A DNA stretch of 63,578 bases. Origin: an uncultured Bacilli bacterium. Its GTDB lineage: Bacteria; Bacillota_I; Bacilli_A; RF39; UBA660. The translations under genes and the position numbers were made by a program. Below are positions 8,524 through 17,600 of this stretch, in pieces. The stretch covers positions 1-63,578 of the forward strand of contig CAJUHO010000005.1 of the NCBI GenBank assembly GCA_910586195.1, given 5' to 3'. Position 1 is the first letter of the stretch, and each line of letters starts with the position of its first letter. The notes beneath the pieces were generated by a model that saw nothing but the letters and a program-made list of their open reading frames with translations, had not been told where the DNA came from and made no database searches.

Positions 8524-9933
8524 ATGATGAAAAAGCATAATACAGTAAAAGTCGTTCTAATTACAATGGTAGTGTTGATGCTACTTACATGGATTTTACC
8601 TGCTGCATATTTCCAGAGTAGTTATGTATCACAAGGACGCGTTCAGATGGGTTTGTTTGATCTATTTACATATCCAGTTACAGCAATTTCATATTTTGGA
8701 TTTATTGCTTTATTTGTATTGGTAATTGGTGGTTTCTATGGAGTTTTATATAGAACGGGTGCCTATAGATCATTACTTGATACTCTTGTTAAGAAATTTA
8801 AAGGAAAAGAAAAGATTGCTTTAGCAGTTATTATGGTATTATTTGCCATTTTAACATCAGTTTGTGGATTGAATCTAGGAATTCTTATTTTCTTTCCATT
8901 TATTATTTCTTTAGTATTATTAATGGGATATGACAAAGTAGTAGCAGCATTAACTACAGTTGGTTCTGTTATGGTTGGTCTTGCTGGTTGTACGTTTGCA
9001 ACTGGTTCCGTTAGTATATTAACACAAGTATTGGCAGTAGACGTTACTTCTGAAATGGTGACTAAAATAGTTATTTTAGTGATTGGATTAGTACTTTTAA
9101 TATTTAATACTATTCGTTATGGAGAAAATCATAAATTAAAAAGCACTAAGAAAAATAGTGAAATGCAAAGTGGATATATTCCAGAAGCAGTTAAAGGTAA
9201 GAAAAAGAAAATATGGCCTTTGATTGTTATTTTAGATTTAATTCTACTTATTATGATATTAGGATTTATTTCTTGGAATGATGCTTTTAAATTAACTATA
9301 TTTGAGGATGTTAATACTGCTGTAATGGAATTTAAATTATTTGGTTTTCCAATTTTTGCTAAGATTTTAGGAACAGTTCCTGCGTTTGGAAGTTGGACAG
9401 TTAATGAACTAATGTTAGTCTTAGTTATTGCATCAGCTCTTATTGCTTTAATTTATAAAGTAAAATTTGACGATTATATGCAAGGATTTATTAAGGGTGC
9501 TAAAGAGGTTTTAAAGCCAGCAGTACTAATAATTTTGATTTATACTTGTTTGGTAATTGTAACTTATCATCCATTCCAATTAGTAATCTATAAGGCTTTG
9601 TTTGATCTTACAAAAGGATTTAATGTAGCAACAGCTGGAATCGCAGCAATTTTGGCTAGTGCATTTAATGTAGAATCAGCATACACTTTCCAAAGTGTAG
9701 TACCTTATTTAGCAAGTGTTGTTACTGATAAGACAATGTATCCTGTTATTGCAGTGATGTTTCAATCACTTTATGGAGCTGTTATGTTAGTAGCACCAAC
9801 TAGTATTATTTTAATGGGAACTATTTCTTATTTAGGCGTTTCTTATAAAGAGTGGCTAAAGAATATTTGGAAATTTTTACTTGAATTTATAGTAATTTTA
9901 TTCATAATTTTCACAATTTTAGTACTTATTTAA
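8524..9933 (+). CDS. YfcC/DcuC-type (ion transporter superfamily) membrane transporter
   Basis: A polytopic membrane protein of 469 aa with about 11-12 hydrophobic segments. The second half has the re-entrant, small-residue segments usual in this family (TAGIAAILASAFNVESAYTF; YGAVMLVAPTSIILMG). The YfcC/ArcD2-like family is linked to uptake or exchange of basic amino acids or C4-dicarboxylates; the substrate cannot be read from sequence. The ATG at 8524 follows GGGAGG. An in-frame ATG at 8473 also has a fair site and would add 17 basic residues. Confidence 0.82.
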   Translation: MMKKHNTVKVVLITMVVLMLLTWILPAAYFQSSYVSQGRVQMGLFDLFTYPVTAISYFGFIALFVLVIGGFYGVLYRTGAYRSLLDTLVKKFKGKEKIALAVIMVLFAILTSVCGLNLGILIFFPFIISLVLLMGYDKVVAALTTVGSVMVGLAGCTFATGSVSILTQVLAVDVTSEMVTKIVILVIGLVLLIFNTIRYGENHKLKSTKKNSEMQSGYIPEAVKGKKKKIWPLIVILDLILLIMILGFISWNDAFKLTIFEDVNTAVMEFKLFGFPIFAKILGTVPAFGSWTVNELMLVLVIASALIALIYKVKFDDYMQGFIKGAKEVLKPAVLIILIYTCLVIVTYHPFQLVIYKALFDLTKGFNVATAGIAAILASAFNVESAYTFQSVVPYLASVVTDKTMYPVIAVMFQSLYGAVMLVAPTSIILMGTISYLGVSYKEWLKNIWKFLLEFIVILFIIFTILVLI

Positions 9934-9950
9934 AATTAAATACTTTAAGT

Positions 9951-9976
9951 CAAGGGGTAACCCTTGTTTTTTTTTT
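9951..9976 (+). terminator. Intrinsic terminator after the transporter gene
   Basis: CAAGGG (9951-9956), loop GTAA, CCCTTG (9961-9966), then ten T residues. Confidence 0.85.
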
Positions 9977-10038
9977 AATGATTTGATAAAATGAATATAT
10001 AGATATTATAAAGAAAGTGGATTATAAGGGTATACAAT

Positions 10039-10623
10039 ATGGAAAATAATGAAGAAATGTATGAACAAAGACCCAAAAAGTATCGTAAGAAATTGCGACT
10101 TAAAAAAACCCCATTAATAATTGCAATATTTGTTTTAACATTATTCTTGGGAACAAGTTATGCGGTACTTACTATAGTCTTGACTGGTAAAGAAGAACTT
10201 AGTATTGTAGCAGGAAATTTAAAGATCGAATATAAAGATGGTGATGTTATAAATTTAGCCAATACTTATCCAATGTCAGATAAAAAAGGTATGAAAATGG
10301 ATGTTTATGAATTTTCTGTTAAAAATACGGGAGATATTGATGCTAAATATACTATTTCATTAGAAAAGGCTGATGTTGAAAGTCCATTAGATGATAGTTA
10401 TATAAAATATTCATTAAAAAGAGATAATGGAGATTGGAGTCAAGCAGATTTATTATCTAATGTAAACTTAATATTAGATAGTGATATTGAGATAAAACCT
10501 AATGAAACAGTTAATTATCAGTTGAAGTTATGGACTGATAGGGATGCAGGAAATGAGGCTCAAGATAAAACTTTTAAAGCGAGAGTAGTAGTAAATGCTG
10601 TACAAAGTAATACAAAACCATAA
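10039..10623 (+). CDS. TasA/camelysin-like secreted or membrane-anchored beta-sandwich protein
   Basis: The 194-aa protein has a 30-residue basic cytoplasmic start, one hydrophobic segment (about 28-50, LIIAIFVLTLFLGTSYAVLT), and an extracellular domain with the strand pattern of TasA/camelysin-type proteins (GNLKIEYKDGD, YEFSVKNTGDIDAKYTISLE, PNETVNYQLKLW). Those proteins form matrix fibres or surface proteases and are often processed by the signal peptidase SipW. The family assignment rests on pattern only. No sipW gene is adjacent. It is monocistronic, between two terminators. Confidence 0.55.
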   Translation: MENNEEMYEQRPKKYRKKLRLKKTPLIIAIFVLTLFLGTSYAVLTIVLTGKEELSIVAGNLKIEYKDGDVINLANTYPMSDKKGMKMDVYEFSVKNTGDIDAKYTISLEKADVESPLDDSYIKYSLKRDNGDWSQADLLSNVNLILDSDIEIKPNETVNYQLKLWTDRDAGNEAQDKTFKARVVVNAVQSNTKP

Positions 10624-10632
10624 TTTGTATTG

Positions 10633-10657
10633 AAGATGATGATGTATCATCTTTTTT
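10633..10657 (+). terminator. Intrinsic terminator
   Basis: AAGATGAT (10633-10640), five-base loop, ATCATCTT (10646-10653), then T residues. Confidence 0.85.
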
Positions 10658-10744
10658 TGTAGAATTTGTCATTATTTTGGGAACATATTTTATTGAAAGT
10701 TATTACAAAATAATCATAGAATATAAATAGAAAGAGGGGATAAG

Positions 10745-13048
10745 ATGTTCTCAAAATTTAATGAAGATGCACAAAAGGTATTAATGGATGCAAAAAAAGA
10801 AATGCAAAAGTTGAAACACCCATATGTAGGAAGCGAACATTTATTATTAGCAATTTTAAATCATCGAGAATTTTCTATTACTAAAAAATTAGAGGGCTAT
10901 GGAATATATTATAAGAAATTTCGTGATGAATTAATTACTATTGTGGGAATAGGCAAAGAAGCAAATAATTGGTTTTTGTATACGCCTCTTTTAAAACGTG
11001 TTTTAGAATCAGCAATGCTTGATACAAAAGAGGAGAAAGAAAAAGAAGTTACTGTGGAGCAGTTATTTTTATCTCTTTTAGAAGAGGGAGAAGGCGTTGC
11101 TATTCGCTTATTAGTTGGAATTGGTGTCGATATTGATAAACTTTATAACGAATTTTCCACTAAAATTATGTATAAAAAAACATCAAAGAAAAAGTTATCT
11201 ATTGAAGAATATGCCGTTGATTTTAATAAAAAGGTTCAAAAGGGAGAGATTGATCCTGTAATAGGACGAGATGATGAAGTAGCAAGAGTTATTGAAATCT
11301 TATCCCGTAGAGTAAAGAACAATCCGTTATTAATTGGTGATGCAGGAGTAGGAAAGACAGCAATTGTTGAAGAACTTGCCACTCGCATTGAAAATGGTGA
11401 GGTTCCTAAGTCATTGATTCATAAACGAATTTTGTCCGTTTCAATGGCCTCATTAATTGCGGGTACTAAATATCGGGGGGAATTTGAAGAACGGATTAAT
11501 AAAATTTTAACAGAGGTAGAAAATAATGGGGAGATAATTTTATTCATTGATGAAATTCATACCTTAGTAGGTGCTGGTGGCGCAGAAGGTGCTATTGATG
11601 CTTCTAATATTTTAAAACCAGCCTTAGCACGTGGAAAAATCAAGGTGATTGGTGCTACTACTACTAGTGAGTATAAAGAATTTATGGAACGAGATAAAGC
11701 TTTGGATAGACGTTTTCAAAAATTAATTGTAGAAGAACCTGAGAGGGAAAAGATTAAAGATATTCTTTGTAATTTAAAGCCTATTTATGAAAGTTTTCAT
11801 GGTACTGTTATTTCGAATGAGATTCTTGATTTTATTATAGATTTGACTGATAAATATATTTATAATCGTAAGCAACCTGATAAATCGATTGATATTTTAG
11901 ATGAGGTATGTGCAAAAGCTAGTCTTTCACTTGGTAAGAATGAGAAGAAATTGCAAGAGATTACAAAACAATTAAAAATAGTTCGTAATTTGAAAAATCA
12001 GTCTATTATTAATCAAAATTTTGAACAAGCTTCTGTTTATAAAAAAGAAGAATATAGTTTAGAGGATAAGAAAAATAAATTGGAATTACAATTTATGAAA
12101 AGTCATAAGCCTAAAGAAATTACGAAGGAAATGGTTCGGGAGATAATTTATCTGAAAACAAAGATTCCAATTTATGAGGTTGGTTTAAATATGAATAAAG
12201 AATTAGATAAGTTACAAAAGGGTTTAAAACAAAAAATAATGGGGCAAGATGAAATTATTGATCAATTGATTGCATTTACTAGAAAGTATAAAAGTAATTA
12301 TTTGCCTCAGCGACCTTATTCCTTTTTGTTTGTAGGTTCAACAGGAGTGGGAAAAACTTGTTTAATTAAAGAATATGCAAAAACTCAAGTTCCTAAAAAT
12401 GCATTTATTCGAATTGATATGAGTGAGTATAGGGAAGAACATTCTATCAGTAAGTTAATTGGCTCTCCTCCTGGTTATGTTGGTTATAATGATCAAAATG
12501 CAGTTTTTGATAGAGTGAGAGAATATCCTAATAGTATTATTTTGTTAGATGAAATTGAAAAAGCTCATCCTAGTGTTATGAAACTATTCTTACAGATTTT
12601 AGACGAAGGGATTATTAAGGATAATAAGGGAAATGAAATCATTTTTAAGAATACTTTGATTTTTATGACTTCTAATCTTGGTAGTAATCAAAGTAGTATT
12701 GGTTTTTGTAATTCAAAGAAAGCACTTCATAACACTCATTTAGAAGAATATTTGGGTGTAGAACTTGTTAATCGAATTGATCATATATGGTATTTTAAAA
12801 ATATGAGTAAGGATGTTATTACATCTATTATTCAAAGTAGATTAGAAAATATTAAAAAGACACGAAAGAATATAAAAATAAAGTTTTCCACAGAAATAGT
12901 GGAAGAGATACGAAACATGTGTAATTATACTAAGTTTGGGGCTCGAAAAATTGAGAAGATTATTAGTGAAGAAGTGGACTCTGTGATTGTTGATCAATTG
13001 GTACAAGGTAAAAATTTTGTGGTAGTTGAAAAGTTGGGAATGCATTAA
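10745..13048 (+). CDS. clpC: AAA+ unfoldase ClpC
   Basis: An Hsp100 unfoldase that feeds substrates into ClpP. Order: Clp_N double repeat (about 1-145); first AAA+ domain with Walker A GDAGVGKT near 198 and Walker B ILFIDEIHTLVGAGG; a short coiled-coil M domain (about 395-450, containing NQNFEQASVYKKEE as in ClpC); second AAA+ domain with GSTGVGKT near 529, GSPPGYVGY and LLDEIEKAHP. An IGF tripeptide near 653 matches the ClpP-docking loop. At 767 aa it is somewhat shorter than Bacillus ClpC. The usual ctsR-mcsA-mcsB partners are not beside it. The ATG follows GAGGGG. Confidence 0.93.
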   Translation: MFSKFNEDAQKVLMDAKKEMQKLKHPYVGSEHLLLAILNHREFSITKKLEGYGIYYKKFRDELITIVGIGKEANNWFLYTPLLKRVLESAMLDTKEEKEKEVTVEQLFLSLLEEGEGVAIRLLVGIGVDIDKLYNEFSTKIMYKKTSKKKLSIEEYAVDFNKKVQKGEIDPVIGRDDEVARVIEILSRRVKNNPLLIGDAGVGKTAIVEELATRIENGEVPKSLIHKRILSVSMASLIAGTKYRGEFEERINKILTEVENNGEIILFIDEIHTLVGAGGAEGAIDASNILKPALARGKIKVIGATTTSEYKEFMERDKALDRRFQKLIVEEPEREKIKDILCNLKPIYESFHGTVISNEILDFIIDLTDKYIYNRKQPDKSIDILDEVCAKASLSLGKNEKKLQEITKQLKIVRNLKNQSIINQNFEQASVYKKEEYSLEDKKNKLELQFMKSHKPKEITKEMVREIIYLKTKIPIYEVGLNMNKELDKLQKGLKQKIMGQDEIIDQLIAFTRKYKSNYLPQRPYSFLFVGSTGVGKTCLIKEYAKTQVPKNAFIRIDMSEYREEHSISKLIGSPPGYVGYNDQNAVFDRVREYPNSIILLDEIEKAHPSVMKLFLQILDEGIIKDNKGNEIIFKNTLIFMTSNLGSNQSSIGFCNSKKALHNTHLEEYLGVELVNRIDHIWYFKNMSKDVITSIIQSRLENIKKTRKNIKIKFSTEIVEEIRNMCNYTKFGARKIEKIISEEVDSVIVDQLVQGKNFVVVEKLGMH

Positions 13049-13079
13049 TCATTTTCATTTATTAATGTTATACAATATG

Positions 13080-13085
13080 ATATAA
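13080..13085 (+). promoter_or_regulatory. -10 element ahead of cysS
   Basis: TATAAT 10 bp before the cysS ribosome binding site, preceded by AT-rich DNA with no clear -35. An unpaired-tail hairpin (CATTAAT/ATTAATG) covers the end of clpC. Confidence 0.4.
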
Positions 13086-13106
13086 TAAAAAAATGAGGTG
13101 TAAGTG

Positions 13107-14498
13107 ATGAAAATATATAATACTCTGACAAGAAAAATAGAAGAATTTGTTCCTCATCAAGATGGTATTGTTAAAATGTATACTTGTGGCCCAACAGTAT
13201 ATAGTTATGCACATATTGGAAATCTTAGGACTTATATATTTGAAGATATTTTACAAAAGGGACTTGAGTATTTAGGGTATCAAGTTGATCGTGTCATGAA
13301 TATTACAGATGTTGGTCATATGACAAGTGATGCTGATAGTGGTGAAGATAAAATGCTTAAAGGGGCAAAACGGGAAGGAAAAACAGTTTACGAAATTGCT
13401 GATTTTTATACAGAAGCCTTCTTAAATGATATTGATGCTTTAAATATTAGACGACCTGCTATCATTGAAAAGGCAAGCAATCATATTGATACTTATATTA
13501 AAATGATTGAAAAGATGTTAGAAGATGGGTATGCTTATATTTCGGATGGAAATGTTTACTTTGATATTAGTAAGGCAAAAGACTACTATCGTTTATCTGG
13601 AAAAAAACCTGAAGAGTTGATGATTGGCGTTCGTGATACTGTAGAAGAAGATAATGCAAAGCGTAATCCTTTTGATTTTGGTCTTTGGTTTACCTTGTCT
13701 AAATTTACGAATCAAGCGATGAAATGGGATTCTCCTTGGGGTGTAGGTTATCCTGGTTGGCACATTGAATGTTCTGGTATTTCTAATAAGTACTTAGGTG
13801 AGTATTTGGATATTCATTGTGGCGGTATTGATAATATTTTTCCTCATCATTCTAATGAAATTGCTCAGAGCGAGGCATATTTTGGACATAAGTGGTGTAA
13901 TTATTGGGTTCATGGAGAACATTTAAATGATCAAACAGGAAAAATGAGCAAGTCTAAAGGTGAGTTTTTAACTTTGGAATTATTAAAATCAAAGGGATAT
14001 TCGCCTTTGGTTTATAGATATTTTTGTCTTGGTAGTCATTATCGAAAGACTCTTACTTTTTCTTATGATTCCTTAGAAATAGCAAAAAATTCTTATCAGA
14101 AATTAAAAAATAAAATAAAAGTTTTGAAAGATACTGGGGAATATCAAGAATTAGAAGCTCATTTTTATGAAGATAAATTTAGAGATGCTATTGGGAATGA
14201 TTTGAATACTTCACAGATGTTAACTGTTTTATATGATGTTTTAAAAGATAAGCATTTATATGATATAACAAAAAAGAAGTTGATAGGAAAGTTTGATACT
14301 GTTCTTTCTTTATCATTATTGGAAGAGGGAGAAAAGAATTCATTAGATGAATATGCGCTTTCTATGGTAGAACAAAGAAATATTGCAAAAGAAAATAAAA
14401 ATTATGAAGAAGCGGATAGAATTCGCGATGAGCTTTTAGAGAAGGGAATTCGACTAATTGATGGTAGAGATGGTACCCATTATGAATTTGTAGAGTAA
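13107..14498 (+). CDS. cysS: Cysteinyl-tRNA synthetase
   Basis: Charges tRNA(Cys). A class I enzyme: the zinc and HIGH-type region is MYTCGPTVYSYAHIGNLRTY, the zinc ligands continue in HIECSG and HHSNE, and the KMSKS loop is GKMSKSKGEF. The C-terminal DALR-like domain ends the protein. Length 463 aa, as usual. ATG 13107 is chosen over the overlapping GTG 13104 because GAGGTG at 13095-13100 then has normal spacing. Confidence 0.97.
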   Translation: MKIYNTLTRKIEEFVPHQDGIVKMYTCGPTVYSYAHIGNLRTYIFEDILQKGLEYLGYQVDRVMNITDVGHMTSDADSGEDKMLKGAKREGKTVYEIADFYTEAFLNDIDALNIRRPAIIEKASNHIDTYIKMIEKMLEDGYAYISDGNVYFDISKAKDYYRLSGKKPEELMIGVRDTVEEDNAKRNPFDFGLWFTLSKFTNQAMKWDSPWGVGYPGWHIECSGISNKYLGEYLDIHCGGIDNIFPHHSNEIAQSEAYFGHKWCNYWVHGEHLNDQTGKMSKSKGEFLTLELLKSKGYSPLVYRYFCLGSHYRKTLTFSYDSLEIAKNSYQKLKNKIKVLKDTGEYQELEAHFYEDKFRDAIGNDLNTSQMLTVLYDVLKDKHLYDITKKKLIGKFDTVLSLSLLEEGEKNSLDEYALSMVEQRNIAKENKNYEEADRIRDELLEKGIRLIDGRDGTHYEFVE

Positions 14499-14530
14499 TT
14501 GAGAATCTTTGAGGATTCTCAATTTTTATT
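14498..14530 (+). terminator. Strong intrinsic terminator after cysS
   Basis: A perfect ten-pair stem, ATTGAGAATC (14498-14507) and GATTCTCAAT (14514-14523), followed by a T-rich tail. It begins in the cysS stop codon. Confidence 0.9.
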
Positions 14531-14540
14531 TTAGAATTTA

Positions 14541-14569
14541 TTGCGTATTTATTAGTCTTGTGTTATAAT
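14541..14569 (+). promoter_or_regulatory. Extended -10 promoter of the giant surface-protein gene
   Basis: TTGCGT (14541-14546), 17-bp spacer, TATAAT (14564-14569) with a TG one base upstream. The message would have a leader of about 30 nt with GGAGG. Confidence 0.65.
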
Positions 14570-14606
14570 ATGCCCTAATTAGAGCTGGGTCTGGAGGTTT
14601 GGAAGT

Positions 14607-17600
14607 ATGAGAAAAATATTAATGAGCATGTTTACATTAATTTTTTCTGTTGTAATTTTCATGACAAACGTAGATGCAGCGGATGGGGGTTTCATAGGTT
14701 TAGATACTGATATTGGTAATAGCCAACAAATAATGTATGGTGGTCAAAGTGTAACTATTACTTTAAAACTTGATAAATATCCAGAACTTGCAAAGGGAAT
14801 TAATGCTTATCAAGCAACTCTTGATTATGATAGTACTATTTTTGAAGAGGTTAAGGAAAAAGATTTTTTATTAGCAAACGGATGGATTAAGTTCAAATAT
14901 AATCCTAAAACAAGAGAGTTTGTAACTATTAAGAAGTCTGGTAGTAAGGATTCTGAAGATATTTTAAGAATTACTTTAAGGATAAGAGGGGATGTCCAAT
15001 CTAGAAGCGGAAAAACAGTTATTAAGATTAAAAATATTGCTGTTTCCGAAGGAATAGAAGATTTATATGTACCAGAAAAGTCAGTAATAATAAAAATTCC
15101 TAAAACTTTACAGGATACACTTAATGTTAGTCCAGCTCCTAGTCCTAGTACACCAACTGTTTCTTCAAGACCTAATCAGCCTTCTACTTCTACGAGACCA
15201 ACAACTAGTAATTCTAATACTTTAAAGTCTGATACTTCCGTTTCTACGAATTATAGTCAGTCAAAAAATCCTGTAATTTCTGATGATGTTAATTTGATTG
15301 AAACAGAAACGGATGAACTACTTTCTGAAACTGTTGATAGTGAAGTAAATGGAATTATAGATGATGATGTAGATATATCTTTAGATGATAAAGATCAGGA
15401 GAGGCTTGAAATAGAAGAGAAAGTCGAAGAGGAACTTTTTAAGTATAAAAGAAAATATATCGGTTATTGTTTCTTATTTGTACTTACTCTTGTTGTATTA
15501 TTATTAATTATATGGTTTTATCGAAAAAGAAAAGAGGAAGATCAGGATACAGAAAGTAGAAATATTAAAATAATAGTTTTGGCTTTTCTAATGGGGGCTA
15601 TATCGTTATTGACATTAGGAATTACTGCTGATGTGGTTTCGGCTCTGATTGTTCGTGGTGAGATAACCAACGATGGTATTACAGATTATTCTGATATTGA
15701 TTTATTATCATCTCATCTTATTCATTTACAAACTATTGAGAATGAATACTTAGAAAATGCCGATATGAATATAGATGGTAGGATTAGTATTACTGACTTG
15801 TCACTTTTAGTACAGAAGGTTGAAAAATCATTAAATTATACAGTGAATATGTCTAATATTTCCTTATCTAAAACGAAAGTGAATAAAAATGAGGAAATTA
15901 TTCTAAGTTTTTTTGCTGATGTTAATTATGATTCTATTGTTAAAGGAATCGTTGTAAATGGTAAAGTATATAATGTAGAATTGATAGAAGGTAGCAGTAA
16001 TCAATATAGAGCAAAAGTAAATACAGGAAGTGTAGCAGGTAATATTAATTTTACTATTACTGAAATTATTTTAGATAATAATCAAAAAGTAGTCATTGAT
16101 TATCAAAGGAAGATTGAGGTATTAGGAGATAGGCCAGTAGTGTCTAATATGGTGCAGGAAGATAATTTTGATGATACTTCTATTACTTTAGGTTTTGATA
16201 TTAATGATGTAGATAATACATTTATAAACGGAAAGTTGATTATTACAAATCAAGAGGATAAGATTATTTATGAAAAGGATATAAAAGTTGGGAGTAACCA
16301 TATTACTACGCCAGTTTTTGCAAATCAGCAATATAATTATGTAATTCAAGTGACATATAATCGCGATTGTAATAAAAATGATAATAAGACTTTAATTGAG
16401 AATGAAGTGATAAAAACTGGTCTTGTTCAGTTAATTAAAGATTATAAATTGCAGGTTAATAATATAGAGACATATGAAGAGAGTGGTATTACAAAATATT
16501 TTGATAAAAATGAAGATATTTATATTAAATTTAATAGTCTTAATCGTAGTATGTTCGTTCCAGAAAAGGTAGTAATAGATGGCAAACTCTATAATCTTGT
16601 TAGTGATGGTAATACTTATCACACAAAGATTAAGGCCAGTAATAAAACAGGCAAGCAAAACTTAACTATTGAAAAGATTATTTTAAATAATGGCAAAATT
16701 TTCAAAATTATTAATAATAATCAAGTTACAGTAGATATTTTGAAGGATAGTCCCATAATAGAGGATTTTTTCCAAGACGATGATAGTAAAAATTTAAAAA
16801 GTAATTTAAGTTTTAATATAAAGGATTCAGATAATGCCTTTGTAGGTGGAAAAGTGGTATTAAAACATGAAAATGGAAAAGTTTACGAAAAAGCAGTAAA
16901 AGTAGGCGAAAATAATATTGAATTTTCCTTAGAAAATAATCAAAAATATACTTATGCAATACAAATAACATATGATAAGGATTCTAATAAATCAGATAAT
17001 ATTAATTTTGTTAAAAATGAGGTAATAAATACTGGTGCTATTCAGTTGCTCAACGATTATGAGTTAAAACTTAATGATTTAACAATTCATAATGATAAGG
17101 GAGAAACAAAATATTTTTCTAAGGGAGAAAAGGTTGTTTTAAACTTTAAAAGTAATAATATTAGTAAGTATACTCCAATAAAAGCAGTGATTAATGGAAA
17201 AGAGTACCCACTTATATATTCTAATGGTATGTATCAAGCAGAACTAAGATTAGGAAATAGAGCAGGGGCGCAAAAAATTACTATTGAGAAGCTTCTTATG
17301 AATAATAATAGCGTTATAAAGATTAAGAATGACAATCAGGTAGTTATCGATGTATTGGGTGATAAGCCAGCATTAGAAGACTTTTCTCAAGAAGATGATG
17401 ATAATAATTTAAAGACGAACTTGAGGTTTCATATTGATGACTTTGATGATACTTTTGTGAGTGGAAAAGTAATATTAAAACAAGTAGATGGCAGAATATA
17501 TGAAAAGGATATAAAGGTTGGAGAAAATAATATTTCAATTTCTGTAGAGAATAATCAAAAGTATACTTATATGTTGCAAATAACATATGATAGAGATTCA

